NCBI RefSeq assembly: GCF_003096635.1
Contig: NZ_QEKV01000005.1
Span: 100,310-164,309, forward strand
Source of the DNA: Ezakiella coagulans
Lineage (GTDB): Bacteria; Bacillota; Clostridia; Tissierellales; Peptoniphilaceae
Reading direction: 5' to 3'
Length of the DNA stretch: 64,000 nt
In this document: piece after piece, positions 7,961-16,151 of the stretch
Numbering within the stretch: the stretch's first letter is position 1
Layout of the letters: every line of letters begins with the position of its first letter
Translations under genes and position numbers: made by a program
Notes under the pieces: generated by a model
Seen by the model: only the letters and a program-made list of their open reading frames with translations
Database searches by the model: none
What the model was told of the DNA's origin: nothing

Positions 7961-8140
7961 TTATATTGTTTTTACTTCGTCCTTTTTTGTTACATCCCAT
8001 GGATTTACATAATTAATTTCAGATGATAAATCGTATGCACCATATTTTGCCATAGGACCTGCTTCAATGATATCCATAATTCTATTTTCTTCTCTTGAAG
8101 AGAACATTTCTCTTCTTTCACTAATCATTCTGTTAAACAT
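7961..8140 (-). CDS. small protein of unknown function, 59 residues
   Basis: The ATG at 8140 is preceded by TTTTGGAGGTATATT, a strong ribosome site, and the gene ends 22 bases before a clear terminator. It is therefore probably expressed. A longer reading frame to 8212 lacks a ribosome site. The product begins MFNRMISERREMFSSREENR and ends NPWDVTKKDEVKTI; it is charged, with no signal peptide, no transmembrane segment and no Cys. I do not recognise it. No maturation or transport gene is adjacent, so a peptide-precursor role has no support. Confidence 0.6.
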   Translation of the reverse strand: MFNRMISERREMFSSREENRIMDIIEAGPMAKYGAYDLSSEINYVNPWDVTKKDEVKTI

Positions 8141-8400
8141 AATATACCTCCAAAAAATTTTTATTATTATATGGGAAGCAATTCTCATATCTTGCCCCCA
8201 TCTCTTGCTCAATAATTATATACCCTCAGATGACAATCAACTTTAACAAAATGATTACACTTTCACATAAATTTGAAAATTTTTCCACAAAGGTTACAAG
8301 GTTGTCATATATTTCGTTATTTTAATATCAATTTGTGATTCGCGGCACAAGTTATTTCTCGAAAATTATAAATGGGTATATATAAAGCGAGGTGAGATTT

Positions 8401-8958
8401 ATGGAAAAAGTATGTATTCTTTTGGCAAATGGTTTTGAAACTATCGAAGCATTGACTCCTCTTGATTATATAAGAAGAGTGGGCGGAGAAAAGTCCGCAA
8501 TTTTGGTTTCAACAACCGGAGATTTGAATGTAAAAAGTGCACAAGGTGTGACTGTTAAAGCAGACTGCCTTATAGATGAGCTCGACGCTGAAACTTTAAC
8601 GGCGATTATAATTCCGGGTGGTCTTCCGGGGGCAACGAGTCTCAGAGACAACAATCAAGTTATAAATCTAATAAACATCATGTACGAAGACGAAAAACTT
8701 GTCACCGCAATTTGTGCCGGCCCTATTGTTCTCGAAAAAGCGGGGATACTCTCCGGCAAAAACGCAACTTCGTATCCGGGCTTCGGAGATGAAATGCCAT
8801 CGGCGAAATATCAAAACGACCGCGTTGTTGTCGATGAAAACATCATAACTGCAAGAGGTCCTGCAATCGCAACGGACTTTGCTCTCAAAATCGTTAAGAA
8901 AATCTACGGAAAGAAAAAGTTCGAAGAAATTAAAAGTAATATTTTGTATGATATCTAG
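8401..8958 (+). CDS. DJ-1/PfpI (YajL/ThiJ) family protein
   Basis: This 185-residue protein starts at the ATG 7 bases after GCGAGGTG. It has the DJ-1/PfpI flavodoxin-like fold: N-terminal VCILLANGFETIEALTPLDYIRR with the conserved acidic residue, IIIPGGLPGATSLR, and the nucleophile elbow VTAICAGPIVLEKAG with the reactive Cys (about residue 105). Family members act as glyoxalase, deglycase or chaperone-like stress proteins; which applies here is unknown. It is monocistronic and converges on thiD, sharing a bidirectional terminator. Confidence 0.92.
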   Translation: MEKVCILLANGFETIEALTPLDYIRRVGGEKSAILVSTTGDLNVKSAQGVTVKADCLIDELDAETLTAIIIPGGLPGATSLRDNNQVINLINIMYEDEKLVTAICAGPIVLEKAGILSGKNATSYPGFGDEMPSAKYQNDRVVVDENIITARGPAIATDFALKIVKKIYGKKKFEEIKSNILYDI

Positions 8959-9026
8959 TTCTACTATATAATAATGTTTTTCAAAGCATAAACATTATGC
9001 GATTTAATTTAAAATATAATTGCAAT

Positions 9027-9055
9027 AAAAAAGCATCCCTGTCGATGCTTTTTTT
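9027..9055. terminator. bidirectional terminator between DJ-1 family gene and thi operon
   Basis: AAGCATC, loop CCTGTC, GATGCTT, flanked by A-run and T7. It serves the plus-strand DJ-1 gene and can also stop transcription leaving thiD on the minus strand. Confidence 0.85.
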
Positions 9056-9099
9056 GTGTATATTTTGTGGCACTTTGTTTGTGTGTTTGTGTTCGAACC

Positions 9100-9250
9100 G
9101 TTTCAAAAAATTCTCTTAAAAGTTTCGAACAAGTTTTGAATTGTTTGAGAGTGATTTAAGGATTTTCCCGAAATTTTTCGAATGTTTTTCGAACGCTTCC
9201 CGAGTTTTCCCGAAATTTTTCGTATTTTTTTCGAATTCACTCCCGAAATT
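9100..9250. repeat. low-complexity tract of TTTTCGAA / CCCGAAATTTTTCG repeats
   Basis: This roughly 150-base tract downstream of thiD is built from degenerate units: TTTTCCCGAAATTTTTCG occurs twice, about 40 bases apart, with partial units (TTTTTCGAACGC, TTTTTTCGAATTC, CCCGAAATTTTCT) between. Read on the minus strand out of frame with thiD it would give a Lys/Phe/Asn-rich peptide with KNFGK repeats. No ribosome site supports that. Function unknown. Confidence 0.55.
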
Positions 9251-9252
9251 TT

Positions 9253-10047
9253 CTATAAATTTTCGGAACCCATTTTCCACATGTGATTCAAGGGACCTCT
9301 GCCCTTTCCCAAGTCCAGCTTTGCGCTTATCGCACCTGTGATAAATTCTTTTGCAAGGTGCACCGACTCCGGAACGTCGTAACCCATTGCGAGATACGAT
9401 GCGATTGCACTTGAAAGTGTACAACCTGTTCCATGTGTGTTCGGATTTTCGATGTGCTCGCCCTTTATCCAGATTTTTTCCGAATTTTTATAGAGAAGAT
9501 CGTCAGCATCGTCGATGCTGTGTCCACCCTTCAAAAGAATATATCCGTCGAAAAATTCTCCGATTTTTTTCGCCACTTTGACCATGTCGTCTTTTGATTT
9601 TATACTTTGTCCGGTGAGTGCTTCCGCTTCGGGAATGTTCGGCGTGATGATGTCGGCGACTTTGAAGAGCTCCGAAAAAAGTGTGTCCTTCGCTCCGTCC
9701 GCCATCAGCTTTGAGCCGCTTGTCGAAACCATGACCGGATCCACGACAATGTTTTTTGCGTTGTACTCTCTAAGTTTTTTCGAAATCACTCGAATCAAAT
9801 CCGCATTCGAAACCATTCCGATTTTTACGCTGTCCGGAAATATATCCGTAAAAATCGAGTCGAGTTCTTCTTCCAAAAATTTCGGCGTAACTTCGAAAAT
9901 CGATTGAACGCCCGTTGTGTTTTGTGCGGTCAAAGCCGTGATGGCGCTCATTCCGTAAACGCCAAGCACGGTCATCGTCTTTAAATCCGCTTGTATGCCT
10001 GCGCCGCCCGACGAATCTGAGCCCGCAATTGTAAGTGATTTATGCAT
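9253..10047 (-). CDS. thiD: hydroxymethylpyrimidine / phosphomethylpyrimidine kinase
   Basis: This 264-residue cytoplasmic ribokinase-fold enzyme phosphorylates HMP and HMP-P to HMP-PP for thiamine phosphate synthesis. Motifs: LTIAGSDSSGGAGIQADLKT at the N-terminus, NIVVDPVMVSTSGSKL, TPNIPEAEALTG and the anion-hole/catalytic segment NTHGTGCTLSSAIASYLA (about residues 206-223). It is the last gene of the TPP-riboswitch operon and overlaps thiE by 8 bases, so translation is coupled. With thiM and thiE but no thiC or thiG visible, the operon is a salvage route. Confidence 0.95.
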   Translation of the reverse strand: MHKSLTIAGSDSSGGAGIQADLKTMTVLGVYGMSAITALTAQNTTGVQSIFEVTPKFLEEELDSIFTDIFPDSVKIGMVSNADLIRVISKKLREYNAKNIVVDPVMVSTSGSKLMADGAKDTLFSELFKVADIITPNIPEAEALTGQSIKSKDDMVKVAKKIGEFFDGYILLKGGHSIDDADDLLYKNSEKIWIKGEHIENPNTHGTGCTLSSAIASYLAMGYDVPESVHLAKEFITGAISAKLDLGKGRGPLNHMWKMGSENL

Positions 10048-10675
10048 GATGTCTCCTCGTTATTTTCAAAAATTTTTCCTTCAAAAGTCGTGCGCTCTCT
10101 TCCACGTCTTTGCTTCCAAAAATCGCTTCGCTCACGGCAATGCCGTCAATCCTTGCTCCGCTTAAATTCTCCATATTTTCGAGATTTATTCCGCCGATTG
10201 CGACAATCGGTACGCCCGCCGCTTCGTCGATTTCATTTAATCTTTTAACATCAATTGGCACAGCGTCACTCTTTGTCGACGACGGATTCACAGCACCCAC
10301 TCCGAAATAGCTTGCACCAGCTGCCTTTGCAAGTATCGCTTGCAAAATAGTTTTAACCGTTGCGCCTATAATTTTTTTCGGATATTTCTTTCGGACTTCT
10401 TTTATCGATGCATCGCTTCTTCCCAAGTGAACACCTGCGGCGTCAACCGCTTCCATAATTTCCACATTGTCGTTTATTATGAGCGGCACTTTGTATTCGT
10501 CGCAAATTTTTTTGACTTCCTTTGCTCTAAAGAGAAATTCTTCGTACGGCGTGTCCTTTTCTCTGAGCTGCAGTATTGTAACTCCACCTCCCAAAGCTTT
10601 TCGAACTGAGTCAAAGAACTCGTCGTCATTTTTTGTCCACCGTGGGTCGGTGATTCCATACAATTTTAAATCCAA
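10040..10675 (-). CDS. thiE: thiamine-phosphate synthase
   Basis: This 211-residue TIM-barrel enzyme joins HMP-PP and thiazole phosphate to thiamine monophosphate. Signatures: GGGVTILQLREKD (diphosphate binding), PLIINDNVEIMEAVDAAGVHLGRSD, YFGVGAVNPSSTKSDA and VPIVAIGGINLEN. It follows thiM after 2 bases and overlaps thiD by 8 bases. Confidence 0.95.
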   Translation of the reverse strand: MDLKLYGITDPRWTKNDDEFFDSVRKALGGGVTILQLREKDTPYEEFLFRAKEVKKICDEYKVPLIINDNVEIMEAVDAAGVHLGRSDASIKEVRKKYPKKIIGATVKTILQAILAKAAGASYFGVGAVNPSSTKSDAVPIDVKRLNEIDEAAGVPIVAIGGINLENMENLSGARIDGIAVSEAIFGSKDVEESARLLKEKFLKITRRHHA

Positions 10676-10677
10676 AT

Positions 10678-11406
10678 TTATTCCTCCCTATTTTTATGAA
10701 CCGAATCTATATATTCATTTAAAAATTCCATCGGTCCGCATTTCTTATTCTTCTCCGCCAAAAGTGACGCATCACGTGAACATTCGAGTGCCTCTTTAAC
10801 ACTTTTAAGACTCAGCCCCTTCGAAACACTTGCAGCAACAATTCCGCCGAGCATACAACCGGAGCCGACAATGTTTTTTAGCATCTCGCTTCCACCCGAA
10901 ACTTTCACAAATTCGTTTCCGTCCGCCGCAATGTTCGCCTCGCCTGTCATTACAAATATTATACCATACTTCGTTGAAAGCTTTTGAAGCGTTTTTATTT
11001 TTTCATCTTCGCTCATCTCGTGCTCGTTGTCCACGCCGTGACTTTTTTCGTCGTTATATATGGAAAGAATTTCGCTCAAGTTCGCTTTAATAACCCCCGA
11101 CTTTATCTCCTTTAAAATTTCAAAGAAAAACTCACGCCTATATTCGCTTGCACCGATTCCGACCGGGTCGACGACTATCGGAATGCCCTTTTCATTCGCC
11201 ACCCGAATTGAATTTTTCATCGCAATTTTTTTGTTCTCGTTTAACATGCCAAGATTTATATAAAGAGCGTCGGCATTTTTTGTAATCGATGCGCTTTCGT
11301 GAAAATCATCCGCCATAATCGGATATGCGCCCACCGCCTTTATGATTGCCGCGACATTATATATCGAAACATAATTTGTAATTGCATGTATAAAATATTT
11401 TTTCAT
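10678..11406 (-). CDS. thiM: hydroxyethylthiazole kinase
   Basis: This 242-residue ribokinase-like enzyme phosphorylates salvaged thiazole alcohol. Visible: FIHAITNYVSIYNVAAIIKAVGAYPIMADD at the N-terminus, IPIVVDPVGIGASEYR, VIKANLSEI and the catalytic VGSGCMLGGIVAAS. It is preceded by GGGGTGAG and separated from thiW by 41 bases that hold a GC-rich hairpin, so its expression may be lower than that of the transporter genes. Confidence 0.93.
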   Translation of the reverse strand: MKKYFIHAITNYVSIYNVAAIIKAVGAYPIMADDFHESASITKNADALYINLGMLNENKKIAMKNSIRVANEKGIPIVVDPVGIGASEYRREFFFEILKEIKSGVIKANLSEILSIYNDEKSHGVDNEHEMSEDEKIKTLQKLSTKYGIIFVMTGEANIAADGNEFVKVSGGSEMLKNIVGSGCMLGGIVAASVSKGLSLKSVKEALECSRDASLLAEKNKKCGPMEFLNEYIDSVHKNREE

Positions 11407-11426
11407 TTCTCACCCCATATGTATAA

Positions 11427-11443
11427 AGCCCCGTGGCGGGGCT
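11427..11443 (-). terminator. intercistronic GC hairpin between thiW and thiM
   Basis: A 7-bp stem AGCCCCG/CGGGGCT with a 3-base loop is followed on the minus strand by TTTATA. The U-run is weak, so partial termination or mRNA processing is likely. It would lower expression of the enzyme genes relative to the two uptake genes. Confidence 0.6.
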
Positions 11444-11447
11444 CTAT

Positions 11448-11993
11448 TTAAATTTGTCTGTAATTTTTGTCATTAATATTATTAAAATTTACGGCTCCGG
11501 TGTTTTTAAGTGCAAACAATGTGATGCCTGCGATGATTGAGCCACCGATTGTAGATACCAAAAACGGAACTACAAATGTGAAAACGCCGATTTGTGCGGC
11601 AGTTTTTCCCATAAACCAAATTGCAATCGGATAAGAAAGCATTCCGCCCAAAACTCCGGTTCCAAAAACTTCCCCCACGAGAGTCGGTAACAACTTTTTA
11701 GAATATTTAAACACGAGCGCCGAAAGTAGAGCGCCGACCATTGAACCCGGAAATGCAAGAGGGCTGCCGAGACCTGCGAGATTTCTTATTAAAGATGCGA
11801 TAAATGCAACTAAAACATTTAAAACCGGTCCCAAAAATACAGCGCCGACAACGTTTACAAAGTGTTGAACCGGTGCGCATTTGCTTCCTGCGATTGGGAA
11901 TGAGAATGTGCTTCCCGCAACTGCCACTGCGATTAAAACGCCTGCAAGTGCCAATTTTTTTGTGCTGATTTTTTTATCTGCCAATTTTTTCAC
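11448..11993 (-). CDS. thiW: energy-coupling-factor transporter S component ThiW
   Basis: This 181-residue protein has about five hydrophobic segments and matches ThiW, the predicted thiazole-specific substrate-binding (S) component of ECF transporters. The typical N-terminal motif SFPIAGSKCAPVQHFVNVVGAVFLGP is present. It needs the shared EcfA/A'/T module, which is not in the window. It overlaps the end of thiT by 20 bases and is followed by thiM, the kinase for the imported thiazole. Confidence 0.92.
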   Translation of the reverse strand: MKKLADKKISTKKLALAGVLIAVAVAGSTFSFPIAGSKCAPVQHFVNVVGAVFLGPVLNVLVAFIASLIRNLAGLGSPLAFPGSMVGALLSALVFKYSKKLLPTLVGEVFGTGVLGGMLSYPIAIWFMGKTAAQIGVFTFVVPFLVSTIGGSIIAGITLFALKNTGAVNFNNINDKNYRQI

Positions 11994-12528
11994 CTGTCAA
12001 ATTCTTTGTGATGAACATTCTTAAAACAAATATTACCACAACTGCAATTGCAAGTTCGATTCCGAGATATGTGCCGTTGTATTCGATGGAATATAACCAC
12101 GGATTCATATCTCCTGCATATTCTGCGAAGAAAATAACTCCGGAAAGGACTGCTGCGATAAATCTTCCCAAAACTCCGACAAATGTTCCGCAAAATACCG
12201 GAACGATTGATTTCTTTTCCTTGAATTGCTTTGAAAAAATTCCCGAAAGTCCGAGTGCACCGAATGCAATAGGATAGTCTAAAACAACTTGCGGTACAGT
12301 TACGAAATAGCCGCCGAGAGCGAGTTTAAGAAGTCCCAAAACAACACCTGCAAGAATGCCTGCACTAACTCCATGTCTTAGAGAATAAAAAATAATAGGA
12401 ATCATAAGTCCCAAAGTGACGGATCCGCCTTGCGGTAATTTGAAAAGTTTAATTTCTCCCAAAACAAATGCAAGTGCGACCATAATGCCGCCTTCAACCA
12501 AAATTTGAGTATTCATCTTTTTACTCAT
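11974..12528 (-). CDS. thiT: energy-coupled thiamine transporter S component ThiT
   Basis: This 184-residue membrane protein of about six helices has the ThiT/YuaJ pattern: ILVEGGIMVALAFVLGEIKLFKLPQGGSVTLGLMIPII near the N-terminus and the SLRHGVSAGILAG loop. In the family the segment around PQGGS and later Trp/Glu residues bind thiamine. It is the first gene after the TPP riboswitch and relies on an ECF module encoded elsewhere. Confidence 0.93.
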   Translation of the reverse strand: MSKKMNTQILVEGGIMVALAFVLGEIKLFKLPQGGSVTLGLMIPIIFYSLRHGVSAGILAGVVLGLLKLALGGYFVTVPQVVLDYPIAFGALGLSGIFSKQFKEKKSIVPVFCGTFVGVLGRFIAAVLSGVIFFAEYAGDMNPWLYSIEYNGTYLGIELAIAVVVIFVLRMFITKNLTGEKIGR

Positions 12529-12580
12529 TAAAAAAACCTCCTTATTCCAATCACTGAAGATTCCCGGGGAACCTGCACAG

Positions 12581-12603
12581 AAAAAAAGAGGTCAAACCTT
12601 GTC
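12581..12603 (-). terminator. probable terminator of the TPP riboswitch
   Basis: On the minus strand AGGTTTGACCTC is followed by T7 directly after aptamer P1. The short stem may be extended by pairing of upstream GAGG with CCTC, in competition with the aptamer. Premature termination on TPP binding is the likely mechanism, but translation control cannot be excluded. Confidence 0.5.
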
Positions 12604-12673
12604 CACTTCCCTCCGCCGGCATTACCCGGTTCAGGTTCATAGGGTATCTCTCAGCCCGAAGGCACCCCCAGTG
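12604..12673 (-). ncRNA. TPP riboswitch (THI box)
   Basis: On the minus strand the aptamer shows the diagnostic blocks: CACTGGGGGTGCC, GGGCTGAGAGATACCC, GAACCTGAACCGGGTAATGCC and GGAGGGAAGTG. P1 is CACT/AGTG. It lies between a consensus promoter and thiT and controls the whole thiT-W-M-E-D operon, repressing it when thiamine pyrophosphate is abundant. Confidence 0.97.
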
Positions 12674-12765
12674 ATAAGTAAATTTTCGATGCTTTTGTCC
12701 TTTGGACACGGCGTGCATCATGCCGATAATGAAAAATAATTCCCGTGGATTAACCACATAAATCC

Positions 12766-12794
12766 ATTATACATTAAATAAAATGAAATGTAAA
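12766..12794 (-). promoter_or_regulatory. promoter of the thi operon
   Basis: On the minus strand TTTACA (12794-12789), a 17-base spacer and TATAAT (12771-12766). The roughly 90-base leader before the riboswitch contains further small hairpins (GTGG..CCAC, GTCC..GGAC). Confidence 0.8.
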
Positions 12795-12845
12795 GGAATG
12801 TAAAAAGCGTTATTATCGAACGGATTTCAAATTTTTTTAAATATA

Positions 12846-12872
12846 AAAAGCCCACTTATGTGAGCTTTTTAT
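12846..12872 (-). terminator. terminator of the MATE transporter gene
   Basis: On the minus strand AAAAGCTCAC, a short loop, GTGGGCTTTTT (one G-U pair). It lies about 45 bases after the MATE stop codon. Confidence 0.8.
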
Positions 12873-12917
12873 TCAATATATTATATTTAAAAGAATTGCC
12901 CGAATGCTTAAAAATTG

Positions 12918-14282
12918 CTATGCAGTAGCCTCTTCCGCTTTCATTTTGTCGAGCTTTTTCATCGCATACAAATAGTTCACATAGTTTCCGATTGCAGCAA
13001 CTGTCCAACTGACAGGATAGCTCAGATAAAGTATGACCGGAGTGTGAATCGATTGAAAAATCGTTGCAATCCAAATCATTCTTAAAATACAAACCGCAGT
13101 CAAGCTTATAATCATCGGAGTGATTGAATAGCCCATTCCGCGAAGTCCACCGACCATCGTGTCCATAATGCCACAAAGAAAATATGTCGCACTTACAACT
13201 CCAAGTCTTTCGACACCATATTTTATTACTTCCGGTTCGTCGGTGTAGAGCCTCAAAAGTTTGTCCCCAAAAATCCATGCGCCGACTCCGAGAACAAGTC
13301 CCACAACTATTACAACTCTTACGCATGTCCAGAATATTTTTTTCACACGGTCGTATTGTTTTGCGCCCATATTTTGCGATGTGAACGAAAGCGAGGTTTG
13401 ATAAACCGCGTTCATTCCCATATAAACAAAGCCTTCGAGGTTTCCCGCTGCGGTATTTCCAGCCATAACTACCGAGCCGAAAGAGTTTATGCCCGATTGA
13501 ATTAAAATGTTTGAAATTGAGAAAAGCGCACCTTGAAATCCTGCCGGAAGACCGATCTTCATCATGCCGAGCGCCTTGTCTTTGCTGATTCGGATTTTGT
13601 CGAATGAGAGTTTCATATATCCGTCCGCTTTTAGAAGGCTTGCAACAATAAGAGCCGCTGCGATATATTGCGAAATAGCGGTTGCAATTGCAACACCTGC
13701 AACGCCCATTTTAAAAACTATAACAAAAATGAGATTACAAATAACATTAAAAACTCCGGAGATTGTCAAAAAGTACATAGGCCTTCTCGAGTCGCCGATT
13801 GCCCTCAAAAGTGCGGAGCCGAAGTTGTAGACCATAAATCCCGGCATACCGATATAATAAATTTTTAAATATTCGCCCGAAAGTTCAATTACTTCCGGCG
13901 GCGTTTGCATGAGTCTTAGAAGCGGCATCGCAGTAAAAATTCCCGCAAATAAAACGAGTATGCCTCCGAGAATTGAAATGCCTATTGCGGTGTGGAGAGT
14001 GTCCTGTGCGTTTTTAAAATCTCTCGCTCCGACATTTTGCCCCATTATAACCGAGGCGCCGATTGAAATACCCATAAACATAGTTACCAATAGATTTATA
14101 ACAGGACCTGTTGCGCCAACCGCAGCGAGTGCGTGGTGACCTGTGAACTTTCCAACTACTATTATATCGACCGCATTGAATGCGAGTTGCAAAACCGATG
14201 TGATAAAAAGTGGCATTGCAAATAAAAAAATAGGTCCGAGTAACGGCCCCTCAAGCATGTTAACAACTTTTTTAGAATTCAT
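12918..14282 (-). CDS. MATE-family multidrug efflux transporter
   Basis: This 454-residue protein has twelve hydrophobic segments in two related halves. Characteristic MATE sequences: LLGPIFLFAMPLFITSVLQLAFNAVDIIVVGKF, ALAAVGATGPVINLL, GASVIMGQNVGARDFKNA and, in the second half, NLEGFVYMGMNAVYQTSLSFTSQNMGAKQYDR. It exports cationic or organic compounds using a Na+ or H+ gradient. It is monocistronic and divergent from the cardiolipin synthase gene. Confidence 0.94.
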   Translation of the reverse strand: MNSKKVVNMLEGPLLGPIFLFAMPLFITSVLQLAFNAVDIIVVGKFTGHHALAAVGATGPVINLLVTMFMGISIGASVIMGQNVGARDFKNAQDTLHTAIGISILGGILVLFAGIFTAMPLLRLMQTPPEVIELSGEYLKIYYIGMPGFMVYNFGSALLRAIGDSRRPMYFLTISGVFNVICNLIFVIVFKMGVAGVAIATAISQYIAAALIVASLLKADGYMKLSFDKIRISKDKALGMMKIGLPAGFQGALFSISNILIQSGINSFGSVVMAGNTAAGNLEGFVYMGMNAVYQTSLSFTSQNMGAKQYDRVKKIFWTCVRVVIVVGLVLGVGAWIFGDKLLRLYTDEPEVIKYGVERLGVVSATYFLCGIMDTMVGGLRGMGYSITPMIISLTAVCILRMIWIATIFQSIHTPVILYLSYPVSWTVAAIGNYVNYLYAMKKLDKMKAEEATA

Positions 14283-14366
14283 TTATTAACCTCCCTATAA
14301 AACATTTCGTTATCCTAATTAAAATAATTTTAACACAGAAAATATAATATTTCAATAATTATAGTG

Positions 14367-14395
14367 TTACAAAAAAAATAATTTTGGTGTATAAT
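14367..14395 (+). promoter_or_regulatory. promoter of the cardiolipin synthase gene
   Basis: TTACAA, a 17-base spacer and TATAAT, 20 bases before the ATG with GGAGG close upstream. Confidence 0.75.
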
Positions 14396-14415
14396 TATAG
14401 CTAATGGAGGTTTAT

Positions 14416-15915
14416 ATGAAAAAGTTTTTTATACGATCTTTAATTTTTATACCGACAATTATTTTACAAATATTTTTGTACAGTCTACTTTTCGGATTTT
14501 TAAAAGAATTTGCGAATATAATTATTCCAATCACAAATTTGCTCGCAATCGGTTTTGTACTCTATCTACTTTCAAAAAGAATGGAAAGCAATTATAAGAT
14601 TTCCTGGATAATAGTCATCATTCTCGCTCCTTTTTTCGGTGCCGTACTCTATTTGTTTTTCGGAAACAAGAAAACTTCGAGAGGTTTAAACAGTAAAATT
14701 TTGGATTCTAAATTTAGACTTAATTATAAATTCAAAGACACATACAAAATCGATGCTACAGCGGACAGAGATTTGGGGCATTTCAAACAAATAGAGGAAC
14801 TGACGGAAATGCCGACCTATAAGTGCGAAGATGCAAAATACTATGAAACCGGCGATCTTTTTTTCGAAGATCTTATCGCTGAATTAAAAAAAGCAAAGAA
14901 ATTTATTTTTATCGAATTTTTTATCGTAGAAAACGGAGAAATCTTTAAAAGAATTTCAGACATCTTAGTTGAAAAAGTTAATGAAGGCGTTGACGTAAGA
15001 TTTATGTACGACGATTTCGGAAGTCTTATGAAATTTTCTCTAATAGATTTGAAAAGACTCAGAAGTGAAGGTGTTAAATGTCTTTTGTTTAATCCGGTTA
15101 CATTTCTCGACCCAAGGCTCAATAATCGCGACCACAGAAAAATGGTGATTGTAGATGGAGAAATTGCTTTCAGCGGCGGGAACAATCTTGCAGATGAATA
15201 TGCAAATCTAGTCGAACGCTTCGGTCATTGGAAAGACATCGGCTTTAGCATCAAAGGCAATGGTGTGAATGTTTATTCATATATGTTTATGGAATTTTGG
15301 AACGCCTTTTCAAGCGACAAGATAAGTGAAAAATACCTTGATGTTGTGCACTCGGAAAAAGATGAGTACGACGGCATCGTTGCTTCCTACTATGACTCAC
15401 CGTTTTTTGAAGACGCAGTTTCAAACTCTTTATATGTAGATATTTTAAGTGCAGCAAAAAGTTATGTATGGATTTACACTCCATATCTAATTCTTCCAAA
15501 CTCGCTGAACGATGCAATAATAAGAGCGTCACATCGCGGAATCGATGTGCGTATAATAATGCCTGGGATTCCCGACAAAAAAATGGTTTACCGTTTCGGA
15601 AGAAGTTATTTTTCGGATCTTCTTTATGCCGGAGTTCGAATTTTCACATACAAGCCGGGATTTGTGCATGCAAAGGCAATTCTTTCCGACGACAATCTCT
15701 GTGCAATCGGAACTGTAAATCTGGATTTCAGAAGCCTTTATCTTCACTTCGAAAACAATTCCCTCTTTTATCACTCAAAAATTTCTTTGGACTTGAAAAA
15801 GGATATGGAAAAAACAATTTCAGAATCTGAAGAAATTTATCGTTCGAGTATAAACCCAAGCATTTTTAAACGCATAAATGACTCAATATTCAGGATTATT
15901 GCACCATTATTTTAA
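14416..15915 (+). CDS. cls: cardiolipin synthase (phospholipase D superfamily)
   Basis: This 499-residue membrane enzyme condenses two phosphatidylglycerols to cardiolipin. The ATG at 14416 follows GGAGGTTTAT; an ATG 12 bases upstream sits before the ribosome site. Two N-terminal transmembrane helices (about 5-27 and 35-55) are followed by a third near 62-80. Two HKD motifs are intact: DHRKMVIVDGEIAFSGGNN and VHAKAILSDDNLCAIGTVNLD. It stands alone between the MATE gene and the met operon. Confidence 0.93.
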   Translation: MKKFFIRSLIFIPTIILQIFLYSLLFGFLKEFANIIIPITNLLAIGFVLYLLSKRMESNYKISWIIVIILAPFFGAVLYLFFGNKKTSRGLNSKILDSKFRLNYKFKDTYKIDATADRDLGHFKQIEELTEMPTYKCEDAKYYETGDLFFEDLIAELKKAKKFIFIEFFIVENGEIFKRISDILVEKVNEGVDVRFMYDDFGSLMKFSLIDLKRLRSEGVKCLLFNPVTFLDPRLNNRDHRKMVIVDGEIAFSGGNNLADEYANLVERFGHWKDIGFSIKGNGVNVYSYMFMEFWNAFSSDKISEKYLDVVHSEKDEYDGIVASYYDSPFFEDAVSNSLYVDILSAAKSYVWIYTPYLILPNSLNDAIIRASHRGIDVRIIMPGIPDKKMVYRFGRSYFSDLLYAGVRIFTYKPGFVHAKAILSDDNLCAIGTVNLDFRSLYLHFENNSLFYHSKISLDLKKDMEKTISESEEIYRSSINPSIFKRINDSIFRIIAPLF

Positions 15916-15950
15916 TTTCAATTAATTTTCATATTTGTGATAAAAATCAC

Positions 15951-15979
15951 TTGACATACAACTAATTATTAGCTATAAT
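15951..15979 (+). promoter_or_regulatory. promoter of the metNIQ operon
   Basis: TTGACA, a 17-base spacer and TATAAT, just upstream of the SAM riboswitch. A GTGAT/ATCAC inverted repeat (15937-15950) abuts the -35 box; it could be a regulator site or the remains of a terminator for cls. Confidence 0.9.
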
Positions 15980-15997
15980 TGTATTTACAATCAAATT

Positions 15998-16088
15998 CAT
16001 CAAGAGTGGTGGAGGGACTGGCCCTATGAAACCCGGCAACCTGTTTAAGAAACGTGGTGCTAATTCCAGCGGCAACGCCGAAAGATGA
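15998..16088 (+). ncRNA. SAM-I (S-box) riboswitch
   Basis: The conserved S-box elements are present in order: ATCAAGAGTGGTGGAGGGACTGGCCC, GAAACCCGGCAACC, GTGGTGCTAATTCC and GAAAGATGA. P1 pairs CATC with GATG. It precedes a terminator and the methionine transporter operon, so transcription should stop when S-adenosylmethionine is plentiful. Confidence 0.97.
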
Positions 16089-16103
16089 CGCTAATATGAG
16101 TGT

Positions 16104-16135
16104 AACTCTTTATCTTTCGGTAAAGAGTTTTTTTA
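16104..16135 (+). terminator. SAM riboswitch terminator
   Basis: A 9-bp stem AACTCTTTA/TAAAGAGTT followed by a run of T. It lies between the aptamer and metN and is the expression platform. Confidence 0.9.
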
Positions 16136-16151
16136 GTATAAGGAGAACTAT

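Noticed and set aside
9116..9424. Lys/Phe-rich repetitive ORF overlapping thiD
   Set aside because: It is out of frame with thiD, has no start site, and its pattern comes from the low-complexity repeats.
12856..13326. 156-residue frame on the MATE gene strand
   Set aside because: It overlaps the MATE gene and its terminator in another frame and has Cys/Trp/His-rich random composition.
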